From Verrucomicrobiota bacterium (lineage in GTDB: Bacteria > Verrucomicrobiota > Verrucomicrobiia > Chthoniobacterales > UBA10450), in contig QHNQ01000014.1 in NCBI GenBank assembly GCA_003218135.1, positions 1-49,553 of the forward strand: 49,553 bases of DNA. Reading direction: 5' to 3'. Positions within the stretch are counted from its first letter, which is position 1, and each line of letters starts with the position of its first letter. The notes below the pieces were generated by a model. That model was not told the origin of the DNA and made no database searches. It saw only the letters and a list, made by a program, of their open reading frames with translations. Positions 31,277 to 39,174 of the stretch are shown here, piece after piece. Both the position numbers and the translations under genes were made by a program.

Positions 31277-32353
31277 ATGCAAACTGAAGAGCTCGCCTAC
31301 GTGATAGTCACGCCGTACTCGATGCGGAAATCGCGTACCGGCGGCATTGTTGGCCGGCTGATTTCTCGCACGGGACTCGATGTCGTCGGAGGACGCATGT
31401 TTGCGCCGAGCTCAGAATTGGCGAAGCGCTATGCAGACACAATTGTGACGGAAACCGATTCGCGCCATCGCGCGACGCAGGAGTTGATTCGCGAGTACGC
31501 CCTGAAAAATTTCACCGGTGAAAAGAACGGCCAGCACGCGCGTGTGTTGTTCCTCATCTTTCGCGGACCAGACGCCGTGGAAAGGATTCATCGGACCGTT
31601 GGCCACATCGTGCACGAACGCACCAGCGGTGAAACAATCCGAGACACTTACGGCGATTACATCACCGATGATTCAGACGAAGTAACGTACTTCGAGCCCG
31701 GGGTGCTGGCGGCTTTCGATCCAAAAGCAGTCGAGAGCGACTTGAAACTCTGGGCGAAGTTTTCAGATTCCGACGGCGGCATTCTCGATCGCACCGTCAG
31801 GTTTCCTGCCAACGCGCAGGTTGAAAAGACCCTCGTCCTGATTAAACCAGACAATTTTAAGTTCCCAAATTTACGGCCGGGCGGCGTGATCGAAGTCTTT
31901 TCCAAGTCCGGTCTGAGCATCATCGGTTTCAAGGTGCACTGCATGAGCGTCGCCCAGGCGGAGGAGTTTTACGGCCCCGTGCTGCCAATCCTCGAAAACA
32001 AACTTGGCGCAAAAAGTGGCCGCGAGAACTGGGAAAGCATCATCGAATTTATGGCTGGCCGAAAGCCGAGCGAATGTCCGCCGGACGAGCGCGATTCTTG
32101 TGGAACGGAAAAATCTATCGCAATTGTTTACCAAGGTGTCGATGCCGTGCGCAAGATCCGCGACGTGCTTGGCCCCACCGATCCGGCCAAAGCGCCACCG
32201 GGATCAATCAGGCGAGAATTTGGACAGACGATCATGATCAACGCCGCGCATGCGTCGGATTCTCTCGAGAACGCGAAACGCGAAATGGGGATCATTCAAA
32301 TTGACGAGAATAATTTCAAACCTCTGATTGAAAACTTCTATCGCCGCCAATAG
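31277..32353 (+). CDS. Two-lobed nucleoside-diphosphate-kinase-like protein
   Basis: 358 residues, more than twice a normal NDK. The C-lobe (about 183-340) keeps the NDK features: KTLVLIKPD with Lys190, a Gly-containing GLSIIGFKV strand, and INAAHASDS with the phospho-acceptor His325. It has an insertion of about 30 residues before the RREFG segment. The N-lobe (about 5-145) has the same strand pattern (AYVIVTPYS, GLDVVGG, GETIRDTYGDYI) but lacks the Lys and has TYFEPG where NxxHxSDS is expected, so it looks inactive. It would transfer phosphate between nucleoside tri- and diphosphates, with the N-lobe structural or regulatory (inference). Strong Shine-Dalgarno AGAGGAA directly upstream. Confidence 0.82.
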   Translation: MQTEELAYVIVTPYSMRKSRTGGIVGRLISRTGLDVVGGRMFAPSSELAKRYADTIVTETDSRHRATQELIREYALKNFTGEKNGQHARVLFLIFRGPDAVERIHRTVGHIVHERTSGETIRDTYGDYITDDSDEVTYFEPGVLAAFDPKAVESDLKLWAKFSDSDGGILDRTVRFPANAQVEKTLVLIKPDNFKFPNLRPGGVIEVFSKSGLSIIGFKVHCMSVAQAEEFYGPVLPILENKLGAKSGRENWESIIEFMAGRKPSECPPDERDSCGTEKSIAIVYQGVDAVRKIRDVLGPTDPAKAPPGSIRREFGQTIMINAAHASDSLENAKREMGIIQIDENNFKPLIENFYRRQ

Positions 32354-32385
32354 TTTGGGCTCCCATTTTGAATAAGCTTACCGCC

Positions 32386-33549
32386 ATGGAAATTTCTGAA
32401 CGCTCCGCTCAACTGACTCCTTCGCTCACTCTCTCGATCGATAGCAAAGCCAAAGCCATGAAGGCTGAAGGTATTGATGTGTGCGGCTTCGGCGCAGGCG
32501 AACCCGATTTCGACACGCCCGAACACATAAAAAAAGCCGCCATCGACGCGCTCGAGGCCGGATTTACCAAATACACACCCAGCGCAGGCATCCCGGAGTT
32601 GCGCCAAGCCATCGCGGAAAAATTAGCGAATGATAACGGGCTCAGTTATCGCGCCGCGCAAGTCCTTGTAAGCAACGGCGCCAAACATTCTTGCTACAAC
32701 GCAATCCTGGCAACATGCCAGCCCGGCGACGAAGTCATTATCCCAGCGCCATATTGGGTGAGTTACCCGGACATGGTCAGACTCGCCGGCGCTGAGCCAG
32801 TGTTTGTGCCCACGAGCGAGCGCAACTTGTGGAAAATGCGTGCGGAAGACTTTGAAAATGCAATGACGCCCCGCACTAAAATGTTAATCATGAACAGCCC
32901 GTGCAACCCGACCGGCTCAGTTTATACGCGTGAGGAATTGCAGGCAATTGTTGATGTTGCTGCCGAGGAAGACATTTACATTTTGTCCGACGAGATCTAC
33001 GAAAAACTCGTTTACGACGACGCCAAACATGTGAGCATCGCGTCGCTGTCGAAAGAAGCTTACGACCTCACGATCACCGTTAACGGATTTAGTAAATCCT
33101 ACGCAATGACAGGTTGGCGGCTCGGTTATCTGGCCGCGCCGGAAGCCGTGGCAAGAGCGGTCGATTCCATCCAGAGCCATACCACCTCCAATCCGTCTTC
33201 CTTTTCGCAGTACGGCGCGCTTGCCGCATTGAGAGGCGATCAACAACCGCTCGCCGATATGCGTGAAGAATTCGATATGCGGCGCAATTACATGTTCGAC
33301 CGCATCTCGAAGATTTCGAATGTCACTGCGGTCAAACCGCAGGGCGCATTTTACGTGCTGGTGAACATCAGCCAGCTGGGGCTGACTTCACAAAATTTCG
33401 CCGACCGTTTACTGAGCAAAGCGAGCGTCGCCGTTGTTCCGGGAGCTGCATTTGGTGACGACCGCACGATCCGGCTGAGTTACGCCACTAGCCTCGACGT
33501 AATTAAAAAAGGTCTGGACCGCTTCCAAGACTTTTGCCGCACATTGTAA
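32386..33549 (+). CDS. Class I PLP-dependent aminotransferase (aspartate-aminotransferase-like)
   Basis: 387 residues from ATG 32386 (a TTG at 32368 is possible). Fold type I: FGAGEPDFDTPEHI near 35-48, SAGIPELRQAIAEK, SNGAKHSCYNAIL, PAPYWVSYPD, NSPCNPTGSVY near 170-180, and the PLP site NGFSKSYAMTGWRLGY with Lys237. The Gly/Ala and Trp-containing blocks match the AspC/PatA group of bacterial aspartate or prephenate aminotransferases. The ORF starts 32 bases after the NDK-like gene, so they may be co-transcribed. Substrate choice between aspartate, aromatic and prephenate cannot be read. Confidence 0.93.
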   Translation: MEISERSAQLTPSLTLSIDSKAKAMKAEGIDVCGFGAGEPDFDTPEHIKKAAIDALEAGFTKYTPSAGIPELRQAIAEKLANDNGLSYRAAQVLVSNGAKHSCYNAILATCQPGDEVIIPAPYWVSYPDMVRLAGAEPVFVPTSERNLWKMRAEDFENAMTPRTKMLIMNSPCNPTGSVYTREELQAIVDVAAEEDIYILSDEIYEKLVYDDAKHVSIASLSKEAYDLTITVNGFSKSYAMTGWRLGYLAAPEAVARAVDSIQSHTTSNPSSFSQYGALAALRGDQQPLADMREEFDMRRNYMFDRISKISNVTAVKPQGAFYVLVNISQLGLTSQNFADRLLSKASVAVVPGAAFGDDRTIRLSYATSLDVIKKGLDRFQDFCRTL

Positions 33550-33552
33550 TCT

Positions 33553-33705
33553 GTCATCCCGAGTCGGGCAGACGACGAGGGATCTCGCAATCGAGCTTGG
33601 GGCGCACCTGGATCGGAAGCGGCGGCGCGCTTGATGAGGCTACGCGCATCGTGAATTGTGTACTGAAGGAGCTTTGAGAGGTTCCTCGCTTCGCTCGGAA
33701 TGGCA
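33553..33705. repeat. Inverted repeat, 'GTCATCCTGAGCG' family, copy 2
   Basis: The left arm GTCATCCCGAGTCGGG with GAGGGATCTC (33553-33586) and the right arm GAGAGGTTCCTCGCTTCGCTC with GGAATGGC (33675-33704) point at each other. It fills the gap between the aminotransferase and GH57 genes. Confidence 0.7.
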
Positions 33706-33721
33706 CCGTAAACATTTTTCA

Positions 33722-35293
33722 ATGCCCGGTTACCTCGCCCTCATTCTCCACGCGCATCTTCCGTTCGTTCGGCATCCGGAGCATGAACACTTCCTCGAGG
33801 AAGACTGGCTCTTCGAGGCAATAACGGAAAGTTACATCCCGCTGTTGCGAATGATGCAGCGGTTACTGGACGACCAAATGCCGTTCAAAATCACAATGTC
33901 CCTCACACCGACGCTATGCGCCATGCTTCAGGATCAGCTTTTGCGCGAGCGTTACGTGTGGCATCTCGATAATTTGATCGATCTCACTGCGCGCGAACAA
34001 AGGCGGAATCGCAAACATCCGCAGCTTCGCGAGCTTGCAGACTTCTATTTCGACATGTTCTCGGAGGATCGTCGCTTCTTTGTAGACGAATGGAAATGTG
34101 ATCTGCTCTCTGCGTTTCGCGAACTACGGAGCAGCGGCCGGCTCCAAATCATCGCCTCCGCTGCCACGCACGGATTGCTCCCAATTCTTCAGCAACAAAC
34201 GCTTCAAGCAGCGCGTGCGCAGGTTTTGGTCGGCCGCGATGTGTATGTCGAGCTTTTCGGAGAAGAGCCAAACGGTTTTTGGCTACCCGAATGCGCGTAC
34301 GTTCCCGGTTTGGAAACGCTGCTGCAAGAAGCGAATGTTCGCTGGTTCGTTCTCGACGCACACGGCTTGTTGTTTGGAAAACCGCGCCCGTGCCGCTCGA
34401 TCTACGCGCCCTGTTACACGCCATCGGGACCGGCGGCCTTTGCGCGCGACCGGGATTCAAGCCGGCAAGTCTGGAGCGCGCACGAAGGCTATCCGGGAGA
34501 TCCAGCTTATCGGGAATTTTATCGTGATGTTGGTTTTGATCTTCCCATGCAACACCTGGGACCAGTCGCGCGCGGAACACGAAAATTTTCCGGTGTGAAA
34601 TATCACCGGATCACCGGACGTGGGAACGAGAAACAGTTGTATGATCGCGCGGCGGCCAAAAACGCGGCCGCGAAACATGCGACGCACTTCCTGGAACAGC
34701 GCTGGCAACAAATCCGCGAAATTAGCGAATTTGGTTTCGATCCGATTATTGTCGCTCCATTTGATGCGGAATTATTTGGGCATTGGTGGTTCGAAGGACC
34801 CGTTTTCCTTGAAGAGTTCATTCGCCGGACGGCAAACGAACGGAAGTTTTCGCTAACCACGCCGAGTGAATATTTGGCGGCGCACCCGACAGAGCAGATC
34901 ATCGAGCCTGCCGCTTCGACATGGGGCGAGAACGGCCACCTAGCAGTCTGGCTCGATCAGAGCAACGCCTGGGTTTATTCGCATCTGCAGATGGCAGTCC
35001 AGCGAATGAGTGCAGCTGCGCGCACGCATGCGCAAAGCTGCAGTGCTATCACCGCCCGCGTCTTAAAACAGCTCGCCCGAGAACTTTTGCTCGCCCAGGC
35101 GAGTGATTGGGCATTTTTGATGAAAGCCCATACTGCGCGCGAGTACGCGACCAAACGCATGATGGACCATCTTGCTCGGTTCACCCGTCTGCACGATCAG
35201 TTCGTCGCAAATGCTATTGATGAAGAATTCCTGCGCGACTGCGAATGGCGCGACAATATTTTTCCAAACCTGAGCTGGCGCTACTATGTTTAA
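33722..35293 (+). CDS. GH57 1,4-alpha-glucan branching enzyme-like protein
   Basis: 523 residues from ATG 33722, where MPGYLALILHAHLPFVRHP is the classical GH57 start (zinc- or substrate-site His residues). The nucleophile is Glu190 in GFWLPECAYVPGLE and the acid/base is Asp348 in VAPFDAELFGHWWFEG, both at positions like those of characterised archaeal GH57 branching enzymes. ASAATHGLLPIL near 147-157 is another family block. A C-terminal helical domain of about 100 residues (ASDWAFLMKAHTAREYATKRM) is typical. It would introduce alpha-1,6 branches into glycogen. It overlaps the next gene by 8 bases. Confidence 0.9.
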   Translation: MPGYLALILHAHLPFVRHPEHEHFLEEDWLFEAITESYIPLLRMMQRLLDDQMPFKITMSLTPTLCAMLQDQLLRERYVWHLDNLIDLTAREQRRNRKHPQLRELADFYFDMFSEDRRFFVDEWKCDLLSAFRELRSSGRLQIIASAATHGLLPILQQQTLQAARAQVLVGRDVYVELFGEEPNGFWLPECAYVPGLETLLQEANVRWFVLDAHGLLFGKPRPCRSIYAPCYTPSGPAAFARDRDSSRQVWSAHEGYPGDPAYREFYRDVGFDLPMQHLGPVARGTRKFSGVKYHRITGRGNEKQLYDRAAAKNAAAKHATHFLEQRWQQIREISEFGFDPIIVAPFDAELFGHWWFEGPVFLEEFIRRTANERKFSLTTPSEYLAAHPTEQIIEPAASTWGENGHLAVWLDQSNAWVYSHLQMAVQRMSAAARTHAQSCSAITARVLKQLARELLLAQASDWAFLMKAHTAREYATKRMMDHLARFTRLHDQFVANAIDEEFLRDCEWRDNIFPNLSWRYYV

Positions 35294-36035
35294 ATTGCAG
35301 ATCGTCACTTTCGTCGCTTTGGTCGTTCAAATCGCCTTCGCGCAAGAATCGCCGACTCCGATTCCTTCGCCGACGGTGGAAGAATCTCTCTCCCCTTCGA
35401 TCTCACCGGAAGAGCCCCCCACGCCAGCGCCCGTTCCAGCGCAAACGCCTTCAGCTTCACCCGCGAGAAGCTTTCGGATTAGTTTCGTTCCGCCGCCATT
35501 GGAAGGAACGATCAGCCTCGGTATCTATGACAAAAGCGGCAAACTGGTGCGCGTTCTGCATCAGGAAGCGCAACTGAACGAGTTCGCCATTGGCGCGGAC
35601 GGGCTCGTGACGCAATGGAATGGGCGAAATGGTGAGGAGCAAGACTCGCCCGCTGGACGATATCAAGCGCGCGGCTATGTCATGGGCCCCCTCAAGGTCG
35701 AAGATCTCGGCGAAAGTTCCGCACCCTCGATGGAAAGCAAGGCGAACGCCAAGGTCAAAGTGAAACTTGTCCGTAACCCGTTGCGGAAAGAGAAAAGGCC
35801 GTTTGTCGAACTTGGCATCGGATTCGACAGTGATGGAAGCTACCTGAAAACGAGCGACGACCTGCCGCTGCTCACGATCAGTGAGACACCGAATTTGAGT
35901 CGCGTCTGGATCACAAAGAAAAATGAAGACGCAGTCGATGTCTGGCAGGATGATGGAAACAAAGTCTATCAATTCCGCATCTCGAACCTGGACCAGATGA
36001 TGGCCTTCGATTGCGGCGAATTTGAATTGAAATGA
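35286..36035 (+). CDS. Exported protein with Pro-rich linker and FlgD-like Ig domain
   Basis: 249 residues. A signal peptide (MFKLQIVTFVALVVQIAFAQ) is followed by a Pro/Ser/Thr linker at about 22-60. Then GTISLGIYDKSGKLVRVLHQEA with LVTQWNGRNGEEQDSPAGRYQARGYV resembles the FlgD-type/Ig-like repeat found in many exported proteins. The C-terminal half is beta-rich with no recognised motif. It overlaps GH57 by 8 bases, implying translational coupling, but a link to glycogen is not evident since this protein is exported. Confidence 0.6.
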   Translation: MFKLQIVTFVALVVQIAFAQESPTPIPSPTVEESLSPSISPEEPPTPAPVPAQTPSASPARSFRISFVPPPLEGTISLGIYDKSGKLVRVLHQEAQLNEFAIGADGLVTQWNGRNGEEQDSPAGRYQARGYVMGPLKVEDLGESSAPSMESKANAKVKVKLVRNPLRKEKRPFVELGIGFDSDGSYLKTSDDLPLLTISETPNLSRVWITKKNEDAVDVWQDDGNKVYQFRISNLDQMMAFDCGEFELK

Positions 36036-36068
36036 ACAATGCTGGCCGAAATGCTTCTGTTGAATCCG

Positions 36069-36174
36069 CCTCTCCTGTTTCGCAGAAGGGGAGAGGATTG
36101 AGGTGAGGAGTTTCTTTGATGACGTCCTACAAACCAGAGCCCTCACCCTACCCTCTCCCTTGAGAAGGGAGAGG
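36069..36174. repeat. Inverted pair, 'CCTCTCC...GGTGAGG' family, pair 1
   Basis: A unit of about 40 bases on the plus strand (36069-36108: CCTCTCC, GGGGAGAGG, GAGGTGAGG) is followed by the inverted unit (36140-36174: CCCTCACCC, CCCTCTCCC, GGGAGAGG). Each unit is itself a hairpin. Upstream of lpxC/fabZ; pairs 2 and 3 are at 37585-37715 and 41613-41728. Confidence 0.8.
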
Positions 36175-36253
36175 CAAATCTGCCCGGTCGGTAGACTTCG
36201 AGGAGTGCGACAACCGCTGGTCACTGGATAAATTCTCTGCTACTTAACCGTCC

Positions 36254-37576
36254 ATGGCCTCGACGCCAGAGCTTCAACATACAGTCGGCAAAAGCGCCGG
36301 CTTTACAGGCACCGCGCTGCACACGGGTGAAAGGGTCACGCTGAGACTTCATCCCGCGCCGGTCGACTCTGGAATCAAATTTAAACGTAAAGATTTGCAG
36401 GACGAGCCGACCATTGACGCCAAAATCGAAAATCTGAAAACCGTCGAGCGCGCCACGACCATCGGTGAAGGCCCGGTACGCGTACACACAGTCGAGCACG
36501 TGCTGGCAGCGCTCTGGGCGATGGGTGTGGACAACGCTGTTGTAGAAATGGACGCAAACGAGCCGCCGATCGGCGACGGCAGCGCGCAATCTTACGTCGA
36601 TCTAATCAGGAAAGCTGGCGTCACTGCGCAGGAAGAACCGCGAAAATTCTTCGACGTCCGCGACACCATGCACGTGGAATCCAAAACGGGCACTCTGATC
36701 ATATTGCTGCCCGACGAGAAATTTCGCATTTCATGTACGCAGGCCGGACCAAATAATCAGTTCTCGCAGTTTTTCTCGATGGAGGTCACGCCGGCGGTGT
36801 TCGAACGCGAAATCGCTCCGGCACGGACGTTCGTTTACTACGAGGACGTTAAGCCGCTCATGGACAAAAATCTCATCAAGGGCGGCAGTCTCGAAAACGC
36901 AATCGTTGTGCGCGGCGAAGCGGTGTTGAGCAAGGAGCCGTTGCGGTTTTCCGACGAATTCGTGCGCCACAAAATCCTCGATGTGATCGGGGACCTCGCT
37001 CTGGTCGGACGGCGTATTCGCGGCCATGTCGTGGCTGTGAAACCAGGTCACGCCACAAATGCGGAGCTGGCTCGCGCAATTGCGCGCGAGCAGACGCGCA
37101 GAAGCGCCCTGGCAACGCCGCGCACGATGCCCAGCGGCGATGGAGGACTCGATACCGATCAGGTGATGCAGATCCTGCCGCATCGTTTCCCATTTCTCAT
37201 GGTCGATCGCATTATCAGCTTCGAAACGGAAACCAAATGTGTCGGCGTGAAAACGGTCACGATCAACGAGCCGTTTTTTCAGGGACATTTCCCCGGTCAT
37301 CCGGTAATGCCGGGCGTGATGCAGGTGGAAGCCATGGCACAGGTCGCCAGCATTCTGTTGTTCAAACTGGCGAAAACAACCAGTCGCATCGGCTATTTCA
37401 TGAGCGCGGACGAAGTGAAATTTCGCAAACCGGTTTTGCCTGGAGACACCATCTTTATTCATGCCGAGCTGACGAAATCGCGCGGCGAGCGACTGGCAAA
37501 AGCGAAATGCCATTGCGTAGTAAACGACGCCATTGTCTCCGAAGCCGAACTGATGTTCACGTTCTTGGATAAATGA
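36254..37576 (+). CDS. lpxC/fabZ: Bifunctional UDP-3-O-acyl-GlcNAc deacetylase / 3-hydroxyacyl-ACP dehydratase (LpxC-FabZ fusion)
   Basis: 440 residues joining two enzymes that share the beta-hydroxyacyl-ACP pool. LpxC domain, 1-285: GTALHTGE, VRVHTVEHVLAAL with zinc ligand His82 and catalytic Glu81, NNQFSQFFSMEVTP, RHKILDVIGDLALVG with His239 and Asp243, and GHATNAEL with His266. FabZ domain, 300-440: ILPHRFPFLMVDRI, GHFPGHPVMPGVMQVEAMAQ with His345 and Glu359. All key residues are present, so both activities are expected: the committed deacetylation in lipid A synthesis and fatty-acid chain elongation. The fusion followed by lpxA is known from Bacteroidetes and is also found in Verrucomicrobia. 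Confidence 0.96.
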   Translation: MASTPELQHTVGKSAGFTGTALHTGERVTLRLHPAPVDSGIKFKRKDLQDEPTIDAKIENLKTVERATTIGEGPVRVHTVEHVLAALWAMGVDNAVVEMDANEPPIGDGSAQSYVDLIRKAGVTAQEEPRKFFDVRDTMHVESKTGTLIILLPDEKFRISCTQAGPNNQFSQFFSMEVTPAVFEREIAPARTFVYYEDVKPLMDKNLIKGGSLENAIVVRGEAVLSKEPLRFSDEFVRHKILDVIGDLALVGRRIRGHVVAVKPGHATNAELARAIAREQTRRSALATPRTMPSGDGGLDTDQVMQILPHRFPFLMVDRIISFETETKCVGVKTVTINEPFFQGHFPGHPVMPGVMQVEAMAQVASILLFKLAKTTSRIGYFMSADEVKFRKPVLPGDTIFIHAELTKSRGERLAKAKCHCVVNDAIVSEAELMFTFLDK

Positions 37577-37584
37577 AGAAATGA

Positions 37585-37715
37585 ACCCTCACCCTCCCCT
37601 CTCCCTTACAAAGGGCGAGGCGTCTCAGATTGCCGGGTACAAGCGAACGTCGCAGGCAACAGCGACGCTTTTTCCGCCTCTCCCATTAAACGAAGGGGAG
37701 AGGATCGAGGTGAGG
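37585..37715. repeat. Inverted pair, 'CCTCTCC...GGTGAGG' family, pair 2
   Basis: Here the order is opposite to pair 1: the inverted unit first (37585-37620: CCCTCACCC, CCCTCTCCC, GGGCGAGG), then the plus unit (37677-37715: CCTCTCCC, GGGGAGAGG, GAGGTGAGG). It ends 11 bases before the lpxA start. Pairs 1 and 2 bracket lpxC/fabZ. Confidence 0.8.
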
Positions 37716-37726
37716 TGTTGGCAAGC

Positions 37727-38524
37727 ATGAGCGACGCGCAGATTCATCCGACCGCGATCGTTGATCCCGGTGCGGAAATCGGTGTGGGCACGGTCGTCGG
37801 GCCGTATTGCGTAATCGGACCCGACGTCGTGCTCGGCCCAAACTGCTGGCTCCAACATCACGTCACGCTGTGCGGACCGATGAAGGCCGGCGCCAAGAAT
37901 AGATTTTACGCCTACTGCTCCATCGGGCAGCAAACGCAGGATTTAAAATATCGCGGCGAACCTACGTATCTGGAAATCGGCGACGAAAACACGTTCCGTG
38001 AGTTTGTCACGATAAGTCGCAGCACAAGCAGCCAGGGAAAAACGCGGATTGGCCACCGTGGTACCTTTCTCGCCTACAGCCATATCGCGCATGACTGCAT
38101 CGTCGGAGACGCCGTTGTTTTTTCCAACAACGGCACGCTCGCTGGCCACGTGCAGGTGGGAGATCACACCGTCATCGGCGGGCTCACGGCCGTGCATCAG
38201 TTTTGCCGGCTCGGACGGTTCGCCATCACTGGCGGCTGCTCGAAAATTGTCCAGGACGTTCCGCCGTTCATGATTGCCGATGGCAATCCGGCCGAAATTC
38301 GGGGCATTAATCTGATCGGCTTGGAACGCAAAAATTTCCCGCCCGAAAGCGTGAAGCTAATCAAAGAAGCATTTCGCCTGATTTACCGTTCGAAATACAA
38401 CCGACGACAGGCAATCGAAGCGATGCGGAAAGAATTGCCCCAAACCGAGGAGATCAACGAACTCATCCAATTCATCGAACAAAGCGAGCGCGGAATTATT
38501 CGGTCAGGTTTAACTGCGAATTAG
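37727..38524 (+). CDS. lpxA: Acyl-ACP-UDP-N-acetylglucosamine O-acyltransferase
   Basis: First step of lipid A synthesis: transfer of a 3-hydroxyacyl chain from ACP to UDP-GlcNAc. 265 residues. Left-handed beta-helix hexapeptides (IHPTAIVDPGAEIGVGTVVGP), FYAYCSIGQQTQDLKYRGE, AYSHIAHDC with the catalytic His near 122, GHVQVGDHTVIGGLTAVHQFCRLG, and the C-terminal helical domain (LERKNFPPESVKLIKEAFRLIYRS). ATG 37727 is chosen over TTG 37715, which lies in the repeat. Directly downstream of the lpxC/fabZ fusion. Confidence 0.96.
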   Translation: MSDAQIHPTAIVDPGAEIGVGTVVGPYCVIGPDVVLGPNCWLQHHVTLCGPMKAGAKNRFYAYCSIGQQTQDLKYRGEPTYLEIGDENTFREFVTISRSTSSQGKTRIGHRGTFLAYSHIAHDCIVGDAVVFSNNGTLAGHVQVGDHTVIGGLTAVHQFCRLGRFAITGGCSKIVQDVPPFMIADGNPAEIRGINLIGLERKNFPPESVKLIKEAFRLIYRSKYNRRQAIEAMRKELPQTEEINELIQFIEQSERGIIRSGLTAN

Positions 38525-38624
38525 CCAGACAACGCTGCTAATGCTTAAGCGAGTCTTTCGGCTTGGCAGAGCGAACTGTCCCTTTAATCTTGCTTTCACT
38601 CTACGCTAACAGCGGAGCGATAAA

Positions 38625-39116
38625 TTGAAGAGCTTTGTTGCTACACTTTTCGCCATCCTCGCGGCTGCTGCTGTGATAGCGGCGTTTCTCGCAGCAAAGT
38701 CGCGCGTAGATAAATGGACTGATGCCAAAAATCAATATGTAGCGGAGATCAGTTCGCTGTACGCGACCGCAAAGGACATCTCTGCGCAGCCATTATTCCC
38801 GCTCAGCGAGCGTAGCAGAAATATTCGCAGGATGTCCGATACGATGATTCGAATCTCGCGAGTCGAACTCGACCTGCGATCGCTGCTTGAAAACAGGCTG
38901 TTTCGGCTTCCTCTGAGCAAGAGCGAGAGGAAGGTCCTGGACGATACCAGAGCGGACATTGAGGAGCTAAACAGGACCTTGTCGCCACCAGATGCGACGT
39001 TATCGCCTGAGCACGATAAGGCCGACGAAAAGAAGTCGATAACTTGCTGCAAAATATTCATAAAACCGCGGCGCTGCCCTGGCATCGGCGATTCGGAGTT
39101 GAAAGTTAAATCTTGA
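38625..39116 (+). CDS. Hypothetical small membrane-anchored coiled-coil protein
   Basis: 163 residues from TTG 38625, with GGAG 12 bases upstream. One N-terminal hydrophobic helix (FVATLFAILAAAAVIAAFLAA) is followed by a polar helical region with Leu-rich heptads (LRSLLENRLFRLPLSKSERKVLDDTRADIEEL). No family recognised. The C-terminal 25 residues (ITCCKIFIKPRRC) look unlike the rest, and a -1 shift near 39032 would instead give EVDNLLQNIHKTAALPWH, in better keeping with the coiled coil. A sequencing error or recent frameshift is possible. Confidence 0.5.
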   Translation: MKSFVATLFAILAAAAVIAAFLAAKSRVDKWTDAKNQYVAEISSLYATAKDISAQPLFPLSERSRNIRRMSDTMIRISRVELDLRSLLENRLFRLPLSKSERKVLDDTRADIEELNRTLSPPDATLSPEHDKADEKKSITCCKIFIKPRRCPGIGDSELKVKS

Positions 39117-39174
39117 AAGGTTTGAAATCTGGAGAATCCGGACTCTCAACTCTCAACCATCAACTTTTTCACGA

